This document shows, piece after piece, positions 5,147 to 11,687 of a DNA stretch of 11,687 nucleotides. The translations under genes were made by a program, and so were the position numbers. Within the stretch, counting starts at the first letter, position 1, and each line of letters starts with the position of its first letter. The DNA comes from Caldilineaceae bacterium. Its GTDB lineage: Bacteria; Chloroflexota; Anaerolineae; Caldilineales; Caldilineaceae. The stretch is from assembly GCA_026645635.1 (NCBI GenBank), contig JAPKMV010000049.1, positions 1 through 11,687 on the forward strand, read 5' to 3'. The notes under the pieces are model-generated. The model searched no databases. It saw only the letters and a program-made list of their open reading frames with translations, and was not told where the DNA came from.

Positions 5147-5734
5147 TTACTGGATACCCGACAGGATCGCGCTGCTGAAGAGCACGACGTAGGTCACGGT
5201 GCAGAGGCAGCTCAGCAGCAAAGAGAGCACACCCAGCAGCAGGAAGAGACGTGCGGCGGAGCGATCTTCCGCGGCGGGCTTGTTACGATAGATGAAAAAC
5301 AGGATGATGCCCAGCAGCCCGAAGATGAAGGACAGGATATAGAAAAGCACCTTCATCCCGGAGCCGAGTTCGGGCGCGGCGGCATAGCCCTGGGCGTAAC
5401 TCAGTTCTTGTGGGGCAGGCGCGACCGGCGCCGCGCCAGCCGTTCCCGCCGCGCCGGCTGTGCGGGCGGGCGCCCAGGACGCAGCCGGCGCCGCGGGTGC
5501 AGCAGGCAAGGTGGGCGGCGCACTGGCTGGCGGCGTGGCGCGCACCCAGGCGCCGCTGGCCTGGTCGAAATAGTGCCATTCGCCGCTCTCGCGCGACTTC
5601 GCCCACCAGCGCCCCAAGTTGTCCTGGATCATCATGGCGTGCAACTGCTGGTCGAACTGCTCGGCCGTCAGCGCGCCGGACTGATACATCTGCCACAACT
5701 CGGCGTAGCGGCGATCGACATCGGCAAAGTTCAT
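5147..5734 (-). CDS. Two-helix membrane protein with WW-like N-terminus and Ala/Pro linker
   Basis: The 195-aa protein is in three parts. Residues 1-66 form a small soluble module: a helical segment (DVDRRYAELWQMYQSGALTA) like short SHOCT-type oligomerisation helices, then a Trp-rich patch LGRWWAKSRESGEWHYFD with GAWV, resembling a WW/GYF-like fold. Residues about 67-112 are an Ala/Pro/Thr-rich, low-complexity linker. The C-terminus has two membrane helices, about 128-149 and 162-186, joined by a charged loop (RNKPAAEDRSAAR). The start ATG at 5734 overlaps the stop of the M32 peptidase by the ATGA junction at 5731-5734, so the two are translationally coupled; AGAGG also lies 6 bases upstream. 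The N-terminal module probably faces the cytoplasm. No named family is claimed; similar soluble modules fused to membrane helices could serve as sensors or scaffolds, which is inference. Confidence 0.85.
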   Translation of the reverse strand: MNFADVDRRYAELWQMYQSGALTAEQFDQQLHAMMIQDNLGRWWAKSRESGEWHYFDQASGAWVRATPPASAPPTLPAAPAAPAASWAPARTAGAAGTAGAAPVAPAPQELSYAQGYAAAPELGSGMKVLFYILSFIFGLLGIILFFIYRNKPAAEDRSAARLFLLLGVLSLLLSCLCTVTYVVLFSSAILSGIQ

Positions 5735-7269
5735 GGTCGGCCTCTTTCTTCCCGCAGCCCGTAGAGCGCGCCGTACTTTGTATTCAGGTAGTGCAGATAG
5801 GGCGCCAGGGTCAGCGGGCCGCCGGTGACGCGTTCCAGCAGTTCGCTGGCCGTGAATTTGCTGCCGTGCTGGTAGATGTTGGTGCGCAGCCAGCCGTGCA
5901 GCGTGGCAAAACGCCCCTGCCCGATCTCCGCAGGGATTTCCGGGTGCGCGGCCAGCGCCGTGGCGTAGAACTGCGCCGCCATGATGTTGCCCAGCGTGTA
6001 GCCCTGGAACGCGCCGCCGATCAGACCACCGTACCAGTGGACATCCTGCAAGACGCCGTCGCGATCATCCGGCGCACGCAGCCCCAGGCTCTCCACGTAG
6101 CGGGCGTGCCACGCTTCCGGCAGATCGGCGATGGCGAGTTTGCCTTCCAACAGGTCAAGTTCCAGTCCGAAGCGGATGATGACGTGCAGGTTGTAGGTGA
6201 CTTCGTCGGCCTCGGTGCGAATCAGCGACGGCTCGACGCGGTTGACCGCGGCGTAGAACTGCTCGACGCTGACGCCGCCGAGCTGCTCCGGGAAGATGCG
6301 CTGCAGGTCGCCATAGTAGCGCTGCCAGAAGGTTGCGCTGCGGCCAACCTGGTTTTCCCACAGCCGCGATTGGCTCTCGTGAACGCCGGCGGAAGTGCCT
6401 TCGTTAAGGGGCGTGCCTTCGAAGGCTGGGTCGATGCCCAGTTCGTAGAGCGCGTGGCCGGCTTCGTGCAAGGTGCTGAAGAGACCGCCGCCGAGATCGC
6501 TTTCGTCGAATCGGGTGGTGATGCGCACATCGCCGCTGGCGAACTTGGTCATGAAGGGGTGGTGCGTCGTGTCCTGGCGGCCGCGGCGGAAGTCATAGCC
6601 GTAGTCGCGGATCACCGCTTCGCCAAAGGCGCGCTGTCCCGCGGCGGGGAAATGCTGATGGAGGCAGCTATCGTCCACCTGCGGCCGTTCGCCGATCGCC
6701 TTGACCAGCGGGGTGAGCGCCTGGCGCAATTCCTCGAAAAGCGGGCCAATTGTCGCCGCGCTCATGCCAAAGTCCGCACTGTCGATGAGCGGGTCGGCGA
6801 TGTGCTGATAGCCCGGGAAGAAGTCGGCATAGCGCCGGCTGAACTCCAGCGTCTTTTCCAGGTAGGGGCGCACGCGGGCGAAATCATTGGCCGGTCGCGC
6901 CTCTGCCCAGACGGAGAACGACTCGGTCACATGACCGGCGACTTCGGCGGCGAAACTGGTGGGCACGCGCGTGGCGCGCTCGTAGTTGCGGCGGGCGACG
7001 CGCAGCAGGGCGGCGTCATCGTGGTCATAGGGCAGCGTCTCGGCGTAGGGCTGCAGCGCGTCGAGCAGATGGCCGACGGTTGCGGCCGTCGCTTTCTCGT
7101 GCGCCAGCGCCTCGACCGTGGCGATCTGCCGGGCGCGCGCCGCCGCACCCGCTTCCGGCATGTACGTCGCCTGGTCCCAGGCCAGCAGCGAGCCAACCGA
7201 GCGCAGATCATCGACTTCGCGGAGATGCGCCTTTAGCTCGGCGAGCTGGCGTTGTGTGCTGTTCTCCAT
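5731..7269 (-). CDS. M32-family metallocarboxypeptidase
   Basis: The 512-aa product is a full-length M32 (carboxypeptidase Taq type) zinc peptidase, a cytoplasmic enzyme that removes C-terminal residues from peptides. The zinc motif HEAGH is at 268-272; H297-E298 in HESQSRLWEN supplies the third ligand, E298. Other family signatures are TKFASGDVRITTRF (241-254), IRTEADEVTYNLHV, GVLQDVHW and GYTLGN. ATG 7269 is preceded at 7 bases by AAAGGA. An open frame runs 47 codons further upstream, but it covers the promoter (7318-7326) and has no ribosome-binding site, so it is not used. It is the first gene of a probable operon reading leftward through the membrane protein, methyltransferase, PyrK-like and XdhC-like genes. 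No inactivating change is seen. Confidence 0.95.
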   Translation of the reverse strand: MENSTQRQLAELKAHLREVDDLRSVGSLLAWDQATYMPEAGAAARARQIATVEALAHEKATAATVGHLLDALQPYAETLPYDHDDAALLRVARRNYERATRVPTSFAAEVAGHVTESFSVWAEARPANDFARVRPYLEKTLEFSRRYADFFPGYQHIADPLIDSADFGMSAATIGPLFEELRQALTPLVKAIGERPQVDDSCLHQHFPAAGQRAFGEAVIRDYGYDFRRGRQDTTHHPFMTKFASGDVRITTRFDESDLGGGLFSTLHEAGHALYELGIDPAFEGTPLNEGTSAGVHESQSRLWENQVGRSATFWQRYYGDLQRIFPEQLGGVSVEQFYAAVNRVEPSLIRTEADEVTYNLHVIIRFGLELDLLEGKLAIADLPEAWHARYVESLGLRAPDDRDGVLQDVHWYGGLIGGAFQGYTLGNIMAAQFYATALAAHPEIPAEIGQGRFATLHGWLRTNIYQHGSKFTASELLERVTGGPLTLAPYLHYLNTKYGALYGLREERGRP

Positions 7270-7317
7270 AGCACGTTCCTTTCGCTTGACCGTTCCGTGA
7301 TGTAAGCCAGATACACC

Positions 7318-7326
7318 ATTATACCA
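7318..7326 (-). promoter_or_regulatory. Extended -10 promoter of the M32 peptidase operon
   Basis: On the minus strand TGGTATAAT is an extended -10 element with a perfect TATAAT. It lies about 49 bases upstream of ATG 7269, predicting a transcript start near 7311 and a leader of about 42 bases. No good -35 box is seen at 16-18 bases, which fits an extended -10 promoter. Confidence 0.7.
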
Positions 7327-7403
7327 GCGCACGAACAAAAGCGATGAACCGGCATCGGCGTCGCGGCGTACACCTGTTCCATTTCTCACAAGTGCTGCGC
7401 GCT

Positions 7404-7432
7404 TTGGCAAATCTCTCAGGAATCGGTATACT
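7404..7432 (+). promoter_or_regulatory. Sigma-70-type promoter of the S1-domain gene
   Basis: TTGGCA (7404-7409, 5 of 6 to TTGACA) and TATACT (7427-7432, 5 of 6 to TATAAT) are separated by exactly 17 bases. Transcription would start near 7439, giving a leader of about 145 bases before ATG 7585. It is divergent from the M32 promoter at 7318-7326. Together with the leader it accounts for most of the 315-base gap between the two genes. Confidence 0.8.
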
Positions 7433-7440
7433 GCTGTAGA

Positions 7441-7576
7441 TTACGGCCAATTCCGTAACGGATAGTTAGCGCCGACGCCAGTGCACCAGTTATCTGGTCA
7501 ATTTGCGCCAGTTCTAGAATCAAAAGCAGCTTGTGAAATGAGGCGTCCCGCAGGGATGCCGGTAGTCTCGGGAGGA
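7441..7576 (+). promoter_or_regulatory. Structured 5' leader of the S1-domain gene, including its Shine-Dalgarno
   Basis: Three hairpins can be drawn. TTACGG 7441-7446 pairs with CCGTAA 7453-7458; ACCAG 7485-7489 pairs with CTGGT 7494-7498 around a TTAT loop; GGCGTCCC 7542-7549 pairs with GGGATGCC 7553-7560 around GCA (8 pairs, one G-U). The Shine-Dalgarno GGAGG (7571-7575) is 9 bases before ATG 7585. TCCCG (7546-7550) can also pair with CGGGA (7569-7573), which overlaps the Shine-Dalgarno, so two exclusive folds would differ in access to it. No known riboswitch is recognised. Confidence 0.5.
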
Positions 7577-7584
7577 CTTGCGAA

Positions 7585-8550
7585 ATGAGTGAGCAACAGG
7601 TATTGGAGGCTGAACAGGCCGATGTAGTGGCAACCCCGGTGGCGGAGAGTGCGGTGGATGTGGCGGAAGCTGCCAACGTTGAAGATTCGGCTCCAGTGAG
7701 CGATCCTGTCAGCGCCGCTCCGAGTGACAACGGTGCAGCCCCCAGTGCGGATGTCGATAGCGAAGAAGTCCTCGATGCCTCGGGGCGAACCGTCAAGCTG
7801 TTGAGCGTTGGCCAGCAGGTGTTGGGCACTGTCAAGCGCTTGACCGAATTTGGCGCTTTCATTGACATCGGCGTGGGGCGTGATGGCCTCGTGCATATCT
7901 CCGAGATGTCCGTGCGCCGCGTCGGCAAGGTAGCCGATGTCTTGCAGGAAGGGCAAGAAGTCACGCTCTGGATCAAGAAACTCGACCGCGACCGCAACCG
8001 CATCAGCCTGACCATGATCGAGCCGGGCAAGCGCACGATCCGTGACCTGGACAAGGGCGACCTCGTCGAGGGCACCGTCACCCGCATGATGCCCTACGGC
8101 GCGTTCATCGACATCGGCGTCGGCCGCGATGCGTTGCTCCACGTGCGCGAGATGGGCGAGAACTTCGTAGCCAAGCCCGAAGATGTTGTCAAGATCGGCG
8201 AGACGATCGAGGCGCGCATCATCGACATCTCCCGCCGCCGCAGCCGTATCGACCTGAGCGTCAAGGGGTTGCGCCCGGAGCCGGAGCCAGTGGCCTCCAC
8301 GCCTGCCAGCGGTTATCAGGAAGCGCCGGTGGAAGTCGCACCCGAGCCGGAACCGGAAGCCGCCGATCCCTTCGCCGAAATCGAGGTGTTGACCCCGATC
8401 CAGGCTGCCCTGCTGCGCGCTCAGGAAAAAAGCGGCGTCACCTTGCAGGTGAAGCCGTCGCGCAAGGCGGAAAAGCGCGCCAACGCCAACCAAAAGCGCG
8501 CAGCGCAGGAAGACATCATCAGCCGCACGCTCAGTTCGCCGCCGAAATAA
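7585..8550 (+). CDS. RNA-binding protein with two S1 domains (ribosomal protein S1-like)
   Basis: The 321-aa protein contains two S1 OB-fold domains: about 74-145 (VGQQVLGTVKRL...EFGAFIDIGVGRDGLVHISEM) and about 157-228 (KGDLVEGTVTRM...YGAFIDIGVGRDALLHVREM). The shared GAFIDIGVGRD core suggests internal duplication. The N-terminal 65 residues are acidic and Ala/Val-rich, and the linker after 230 is rich in Pro and Glu. The C-terminus (about 267-321) has a helix PIQAALLRAQEK and a basic segment (SRKAEKRANANQKR) that may contact RNA or ribosomes. Typical bacterial S1 has four to six domains, so this is a short S1-like factor; a role in mRNA binding or translation is inferred. The start has GGAGG 9 bases upstream. 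It has its own promoter, a structured leader and an intrinsic terminator, so it is monocistronic. Confidence 0.9.
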   Translation: MSEQQVLEAEQADVVATPVAESAVDVAEAANVEDSAPVSDPVSAAPSDNGAAPSADVDSEEVLDASGRTVKLLSVGQQVLGTVKRLTEFGAFIDIGVGRDGLVHISEMSVRRVGKVADVLQEGQEVTLWIKKLDRDRNRISLTMIEPGKRTIRDLDKGDLVEGTVTRMMPYGAFIDIGVGRDALLHVREMGENFVAKPEDVVKIGETIEARIIDISRRRSRIDLSVKGLRPEPEPVASTPASGYQEAPVEVAPEPEPEAADPFAEIEVLTPIQAALLRAQEKSGVTLQVKPSRKAEKRANANQKRAAQEDIISRTLSSPPK

Positions 8551-8578
8551 GCGCAGTTGTACACAATTTGCTGAACGC

Positions 8579-8614
8579 AAGGAGTGGTGGGGAGATCCCT
8601 GCCGCTCCTTTTTT
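8579..8614 (+). terminator. Intrinsic terminator of the S1-domain gene
   Basis: AAGGAG (8579-8584) pairs with CTCCTT (8605-8610), with an inner GGG/CCC pairing around GAGAT. The run of six T (8609-8614) completes a textbook Rho-independent terminator, starting 29 bases after the stop codon at 8550. Confidence 0.87.
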
Positions 8615-8629
8615 GTGTTGAAGACAGTG

Positions 8630-8658
8630 TTGAAGGATCGCCGCACAGACAGTACAAT
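8630..8658 (+). promoter_or_regulatory. Promoter of the SDR-dGTPase operon
   Basis: TTGAAG (8630-8635) and TACAAT (8653-8658, 5 of 6) are 17 bases apart, just after the S1 terminator. The predicted start near 8665 leaves a leader of about 40 bases before ATG 8705. Confidence 0.7.
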
Positions 8659-8704
8659 GCGGATAACGGAATCTATGATGGGCTGAAAGCGTCAAGGGGA
8701 TGTG

Positions 8705-9469
8705 ATGGAACTCAAGGGCAAAGTGGCATTGGTGACCGGGGGAGCCGTGCGCGTCGGCAAGGCGATCACGCTGATGTTGGCCGAGGCGGGCGCACACGTG
8801 GTCGTCAACTACAACACATCGGCGCAGCCGGCGCAGGAGACGGTCGCCGCGGCGCAGGCGCTGGGCGTCGACGCGCTGGCAATCCGCTGCGACGTCGCAG
8901 ATTACGAAGATGTGCAGGCGATGACGCAGCAGATCTTGGAGCGCTTCGGCGGGGTGGACATCATCGTCAACAGCGCCAGCCTCTTCGGGAAGCTGACTGT
9001 GCCCACCGACGACCTGACGACCTGGCGCCGCGTGACGCGCATCTCCATCGACGGCGCCTTCTTTGTCGTCAATGCGCTGGCCCACGCGATGCTGGCGCGG
9101 GGCGGCGGCGCCATCGTCAACATCGTGGATCTCTCGGTCTGGCAGCCCTGGCCCGGCTTCACGGCGCACGCGGTCGGCAAGGCGGGGCTGATGGCGCTGA
9201 CGCAGCAACTGGCGCTGGAACTGGCGCCCACGATCCGCGTCAATGCTGTGGCGCCCGGCCCGGTGCTGCCGCCCGACGATTATGATGAGCAGCGCCTGGC
9301 CGCCGTCGCCGCCCGCACGCTCTTGGAACGGTGGGGCCAGCCGGAGGATGTCGCGCAGGCGGTCAAGTATCTGTTGTCCGCCGATTATGTCACCGGTGAG
9401 GTTATTTCGGTCGACGGCGGCGAACGCCACGGCTTTCGCAAGCGCCGCTGGCCCTGGGGGACGCCATGA
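8705..9469 (+). CDS. Short-chain dehydrogenase/reductase, FolM/pteridine-reductase-like, with His in place of the catalytic Tyr
   Basis: The 254-aa protein is a classical SDR: the cofactor motif TGGAVRVGKA (11-20), RCDVAD (61-66), NSAS (89-92, the NNAG position), IVNIVDLS (137-144) and DGGE near the end (237-240). The NIVD motif with Asp where most SDRs have catalytic Ser, and the general pattern, recall FolM/PTR1 pteridine reductases. The YxxxK active site reads H155-A-V-G-K159, so the catalytic Tyr is replaced by His, and activity may be altered. ATG 8705 has AAGGGGA 4-5 bases upstream; a GTG at 8702 is also possible. Its stop overlaps the dGTPase start by ATGA, so the genes are co-translated. 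A pterin, folate or nucleotide substrate is inferred from family and partner and is not certain. Confidence 0.88.
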   Translation: MELKGKVALVTGGAVRVGKAITLMLAEAGAHVVVNYNTSAQPAQETVAAAQALGVDALAIRCDVADYEDVQAMTQQILERFGGVDIIVNSASLFGKLTVPTDDLTTWRRVTRISIDGAFFVVNALAHAMLARGGGAIVNIVDLSVWQPWPGFTAHAVGKAGLMALTQQLALELAPTIRVNAVAPGPVLPPDDYDEQRLAAVAARTLLERWGQPEDVAQAVKYLLSADYVTGEVISVDGGERHGFRKRRWPWGTP

Positions 9470-10629
9470 TTGTTACCCGCACCCTGCTGGAGGAGCGCGA
9501 GGCGCAGGTGCTGGCGCCTTACGCCATGCACAACAGCGCCAGCCGCGGCCGCTTCTTTCCCGAAGAATTGCATCCCTATCGCCTCGAATACCAGCGCGAC
9601 CGCGACCGCATCATCCACACGACCGCGTTCCGCCGCCTGGAGTACAAAACGCAGGTCTTTGTCTACTCCGAAGGCGACCATTACCGCAACCGGCTGACGC
9701 ACAGCATCGAAGTCGCGCAGATCGGGCGCACGCTGGCGCGCGGGCTGGGCTGCAACGAAGACCTGACCGAGGCGATCTGCCTGGCCCACGATCTGGGCCA
9801 CCCACCCTTCGGCCACGTGGGCGAAGAGACATTGAACGGGTTGATGCAGCGGCACGGCGGCTTCGACCATCAGCGCCAGACCTATCGCGTGCTGACCGAA
9901 CTGGAGCACCGCTACCTCGACCATCCTGGGCTGAATCTCACCTATGAGGTGCTGGAGGGCGTGGTCAAGCACGACACCGACTATGACGTAGTGGACGCCA
10001 GCGAGTTTGCCCCGGAGGAGCGAGGGACGCTCGAATGCCAGTTGAGCAACCTGGCCGACGAGATCGCGTACAACACCAGTGACCTGGACGATGGGCTGCG
10101 CGCGGGGCTGCTTGACCCCGCTGCGGTGGCCAACCTGGCGCTGGCACAGCGGGCGCTGGCCGGTCTCAACGCCGGCCCACAGCCGGATTTGCGCCACGAC
10201 CTGCTGCGCCACCGTTTTATCCGCCGGCTGGTAGGCATCGAAGTGACCGACGCCATTGCGGCAACGGGCGCGCAGTTGGATGCAGCAGGCGTTGCGTCGC
10301 TGGACGACCTGCGCGCCCTGCCCGAAAACGTCGCACGCTACTCGGCTGAACTGGCCGCTGAAAACCGCGAGCTAAAGCACTTCCTCTATCACAATTTCTA
10401 TCGCAACTATCGGGTCGTGCGCATGGCCGTCAAAGCCGAGCGCACGCTCACCGCACTCTTTGGCGCCTATGTGGAACAGCCGCAGCAACTGCCGCCGGAA
10501 ACTCAGGAAAAGGTTGCGCAGCATCCGGACGGTCTGCACCGCGTCGTCTGCGACTACATTGCGGGCATGACCGACCGCTACGCGATCCAAGAGTATCGGC
10601 GCTTGTATGATATGGAAGAGCGGGCCTGA
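9466..10629 (+). CDS. dgt: dGTPase-like HD-domain deoxynucleotide triphosphohydrolase
   Basis: The 387-aa protein matches the deoxyguanosinetriphosphate triphosphohydrolase-like family, which cleaves dNTPs to nucleoside and triphosphate and so regulates dNTP pools. The metal site is complete: H79 (NRLTHSIEVAQ), H108-D109 (AICLAHDLGHPPFGHVGE) and D198 (NLADEIAYNTSDLDDG). The N-terminal signatures RDRDRIIHTTAFRRLEYKTQVF and GGFDHQRQTYRVL are present. The length is typical of the shorter family form. ATG 9466 lies in the ATGA overlap with the SDR gene. It ends 9 bases before the stop of the convergent hypothetical gene, with no terminator visible in that space. Substrate preference among dNTPs cannot be predicted. 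Confidence 0.94.
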   Translation: MIVTRTLLEEREAQVLAPYAMHNSASRGRFFPEELHPYRLEYQRDRDRIIHTTAFRRLEYKTQVFVYSEGDHYRNRLTHSIEVAQIGRTLARGLGCNEDLTEAICLAHDLGHPPFGHVGEETLNGLMQRHGGFDHQRQTYRVLTELEHRYLDHPGLNLTYEVLEGVVKHDTDYDVVDASEFAPEERGTLECQLSNLADEIAYNTSDLDDGLRAGLLDPAAVANLALAQRALAGLNAGPQPDLRHDLLRHRFIRRLVGIEVTDAIAATGAQLDAAGVASLDDLRALPENVARYSAELAAENRELKHFLYHNFYRNYRVVRMAVKAERTLTALFGAYVEQPQQLPPETQEKVAQHPDGLHRVVCDYIAGMTDRYAIQEYRRLYDMEERA

Positions 10630-10638
10630 CGCGCGAAT

Positions 10639-11687
10639 CTACCGCCGCTTGAGCACCATGTCGAGCGTCAGCGAACGAAATACACCGTCTTTGGTGTAGG
10701 TGACTTCGGTCACGGTGCAGTCGAGCAGAAGCTGGTCGCCCTCCAACTGAAAATTGGTGCCCTTCTGCGCCGTAATCGGCTGGCCGCGGTTCTGGCTGTC
10801 GCCGGCAAACTGGCTGTAGAGGGCATCGTGGGCATACTCGCTGATCAAGTTGCGCGCAATTGTCGTCAGCGCCGGGTGTTCGTCCACCTTATCCACCAGC
10901 GTCACCTCGAAGGCGATCACGTCGTCCGTGCTGCCGTTGAGCAGGCCGTGGCGGTCATGGACAAACATGCCATACTCGCCGATGTAACGACCGGTGGCCG
11001 CATCCTCGACGTTGCGCATGAAATCGACGTTGGCCATGCCGGCGTGAAACGCAGCCGCATAGCTGTCGATGGTTTTGTAGCGTTCGTAGCGCGAGGGCAC
11101 GGCCGGTGGCGGCGGCGCGCTCGCCTTGACCGCCGTCACACCCGCCACCGAAGTCATGGCGGGGGCAGGCGTCCCCTTATCGGTCAACACCTCTTCTTCC
11201 CCGTCTTCGTCCTCGGGTTCGTCGTCGTCATGGCTGTCGGCTTCGTCGGCGGGGCGCGCCAGGTAAGCCGTGCTGGTCCGGGCGCCGGCGTCGAAGTCAT
11301 CGTCCGGGTCGAAGCCTGACGGCCCCATCACCGGCGGCGATGTGTTGGGGGTTGAGTAGCTGCGTGAACTGAAGTTGCTGGCTGGGGCCGCGCGCGGCGC
11401 TTGCCGCGCCCACGGGTCGAAGGCGGCGATTGGGGTGCTGGTGGCGCTGGCGCTGCTGGCGCCGCCGCTGCTAAAGCCGGCGTCTTCTTCGGCTTCCTCG
11501 TCCGTAAAGCCACCCGCGGTGGCCGTCCAGTCCTCTGTCACTGCCGTTTTGCGCTGCCTGGTCACCACATAGTAGAAATAGGCGCCGCCGGCAAACAACA
11601 CGAGCGCCAACAGCAGAACCAGCGCAAAACCGTTGACGCCGCCACCTTGGTCCTGGGCCGGCGCCTGTGCCGGCGCAGCATCTCCCT
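10639..11687 (-). CDS. Membrane-anchored protein of unknown function, N-terminus outside the window
   Basis: The reading frame is open to the right edge, so the gene is 5'-truncated by the window; the TTG at 11610 is inside the membrane segment and is not the start. Reading inward from the edge, the frame has an Ala/Pro/Gln/Gly stretch, then one hydrophobic helix (VNGFALVLLLALVLFAGGAYFYYVV), a short basic RQRK motif, and about 150 residues of Ser/Thr/Pro/Ala with acidic runs (DDDEPEDEDGEEE), predicted disordered. The C-terminal 150 residues form a conserved-looking globular part (RYERYKTIDSYAAAFHAGMANVDFMRNVED...GRYIGEYGMFVHDRHGLLNG...). I do not recognise this domain. The positive-inside rule with RQRK after the helix suggests the long tail is cytoplasmic. 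It is convergent with the dGTPase gene. Confidence 0.85.
   Translation of the reverse strand, partial: GDAAPAQAPAQDQGGGVNGFALVLLLALVLFAGGAYFYYVVTRQRKTAVTEDWTATAGGFTDEEAEEDAGFSSGGASSASATSTPIAAFDPWARQAPRAAPASNFSSRSYSTPNTSPPVMGPSGFDPDDDFDAGARTSTAYLARPADEADSHDDDEPEDEDGEEEVLTDKGTPAPAMTSVAGVTAVKASAPPPPAVPSRYERYKTIDSYAAAFHAGMANVDFMRNVEDAATGRYIGEYGMFVHDRHGLLNGSTDDVIAFEVTLVDKVDEHPALTTIARNLISEYAHDALYSQFAGDSQNRGQPITAQKGTNFQLEGDQLLLDCTVTEVTYTKDGVFRSLTLDMVLKRR

Noticed and set aside
5410..7236. A 608-codon open frame on the + strand
   Set aside because: It is antisense to the M32 peptidase and the membrane protein, has low-complexity Arg/Ala-rich composition, no ribosome-binding site and no recognisable domain; it is a high-GC shadow frame.
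7270..7410. 47-codon N-terminal extension of the M32 peptidase
   Set aside because: It spans the predicted promoter and leader, lacks a ribosome-binding site, and family proteins start near the chosen ATG.
8584..9285. + strand open frame overlapping the SDR gene in another frame
   Set aside because: No domain and Arg/Gly-rich shadow composition; the SDR frame has clear family motifs and a ribosome-binding site.

Overview
The window is high-GC bacterial chromosome, densely coded on both strands. Eleven protein genes are supported. No rRNA, tRNA, CRISPR array or transposase gene was seen. Gene content and the intergenic arrays of a 7-8 bp GGAGATT-type unit suggest an environmental Chloroflexota bacterium (Anaerolineae/Caldilineae-like). 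That placement is inference; no phylogenetic marker is present.

Layout. (1) 1-684: a [2Fe-2S] small subunit of a molybdenum hydroxylase (xanthine/CO dehydrogenase type) on +, preceded by a short ATCCG tandem repeat. Its 3' end runs into a large head-to-head GGAGATT repeat hairpin. (2) 685-1926, minus strand: a small two-helix membrane protein and a predicted PD-(D/E)XK-fold protein. (3) 1927-3201: a divergent regulatory region with a MerR-type operator/promoter (19-bp spacer, near-perfect dyad), then a structured leader, an atypical NAD-dependent epimerase-like gene on +, and a perfect 19-bp inverted repeat at the convergent junction with the next minus-strand gene. (4) 3202-7269, minus strand: a probable five-gene operon read right to left. 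It comprises an M32 carboxypeptidase, a WW-like/proline-rich two-TM membrane protein (ATGA overlap), a class I methyltransferase, a PyrK-like flavin/[2Fe-2S] reductase, and a stand-alone XdhC N-terminal-domain protein. A second GGAGATT hairpin lies between the last two and supplies both the stop codon of the first and the Shine-Dalgarno of the second. (5) 7270-7584: divergent promoters and a structured leader. (6) 7585-8550 +: a double-S1-domain RNA-binding protein ending in a canonical intrinsic terminator. (7) 8630-10629 +: promoter plus a two-gene operon (FolM/PTR1-like SDR and dGTPase-like HD hydrolase, ATGA overlap). (8) 10639-11687 minus: a membrane-anchored protein of unknown function, open at the right edge.

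Functional reading. The molybdenum-hydroxylase subunit, the XdhC-type chaperone and the PyrK-like reductase hint at a redox/purine-pyrimidine neighbourhood, but the catalytic Mo subunit and PyrD are not in the window. The SDR-dGTPase pair may link pterin/folate or nucleotide metabolism. The most unusual material is non-coding: repeat arrays that double as stop codon, ribosome-binding site and hairpin; the MerR-type promoter followed by two crossing helices; and the S1 leader, in which the ribosome-binding site has an alternative partner. No wholly new multi-gene system can be claimed from the sequence alone.
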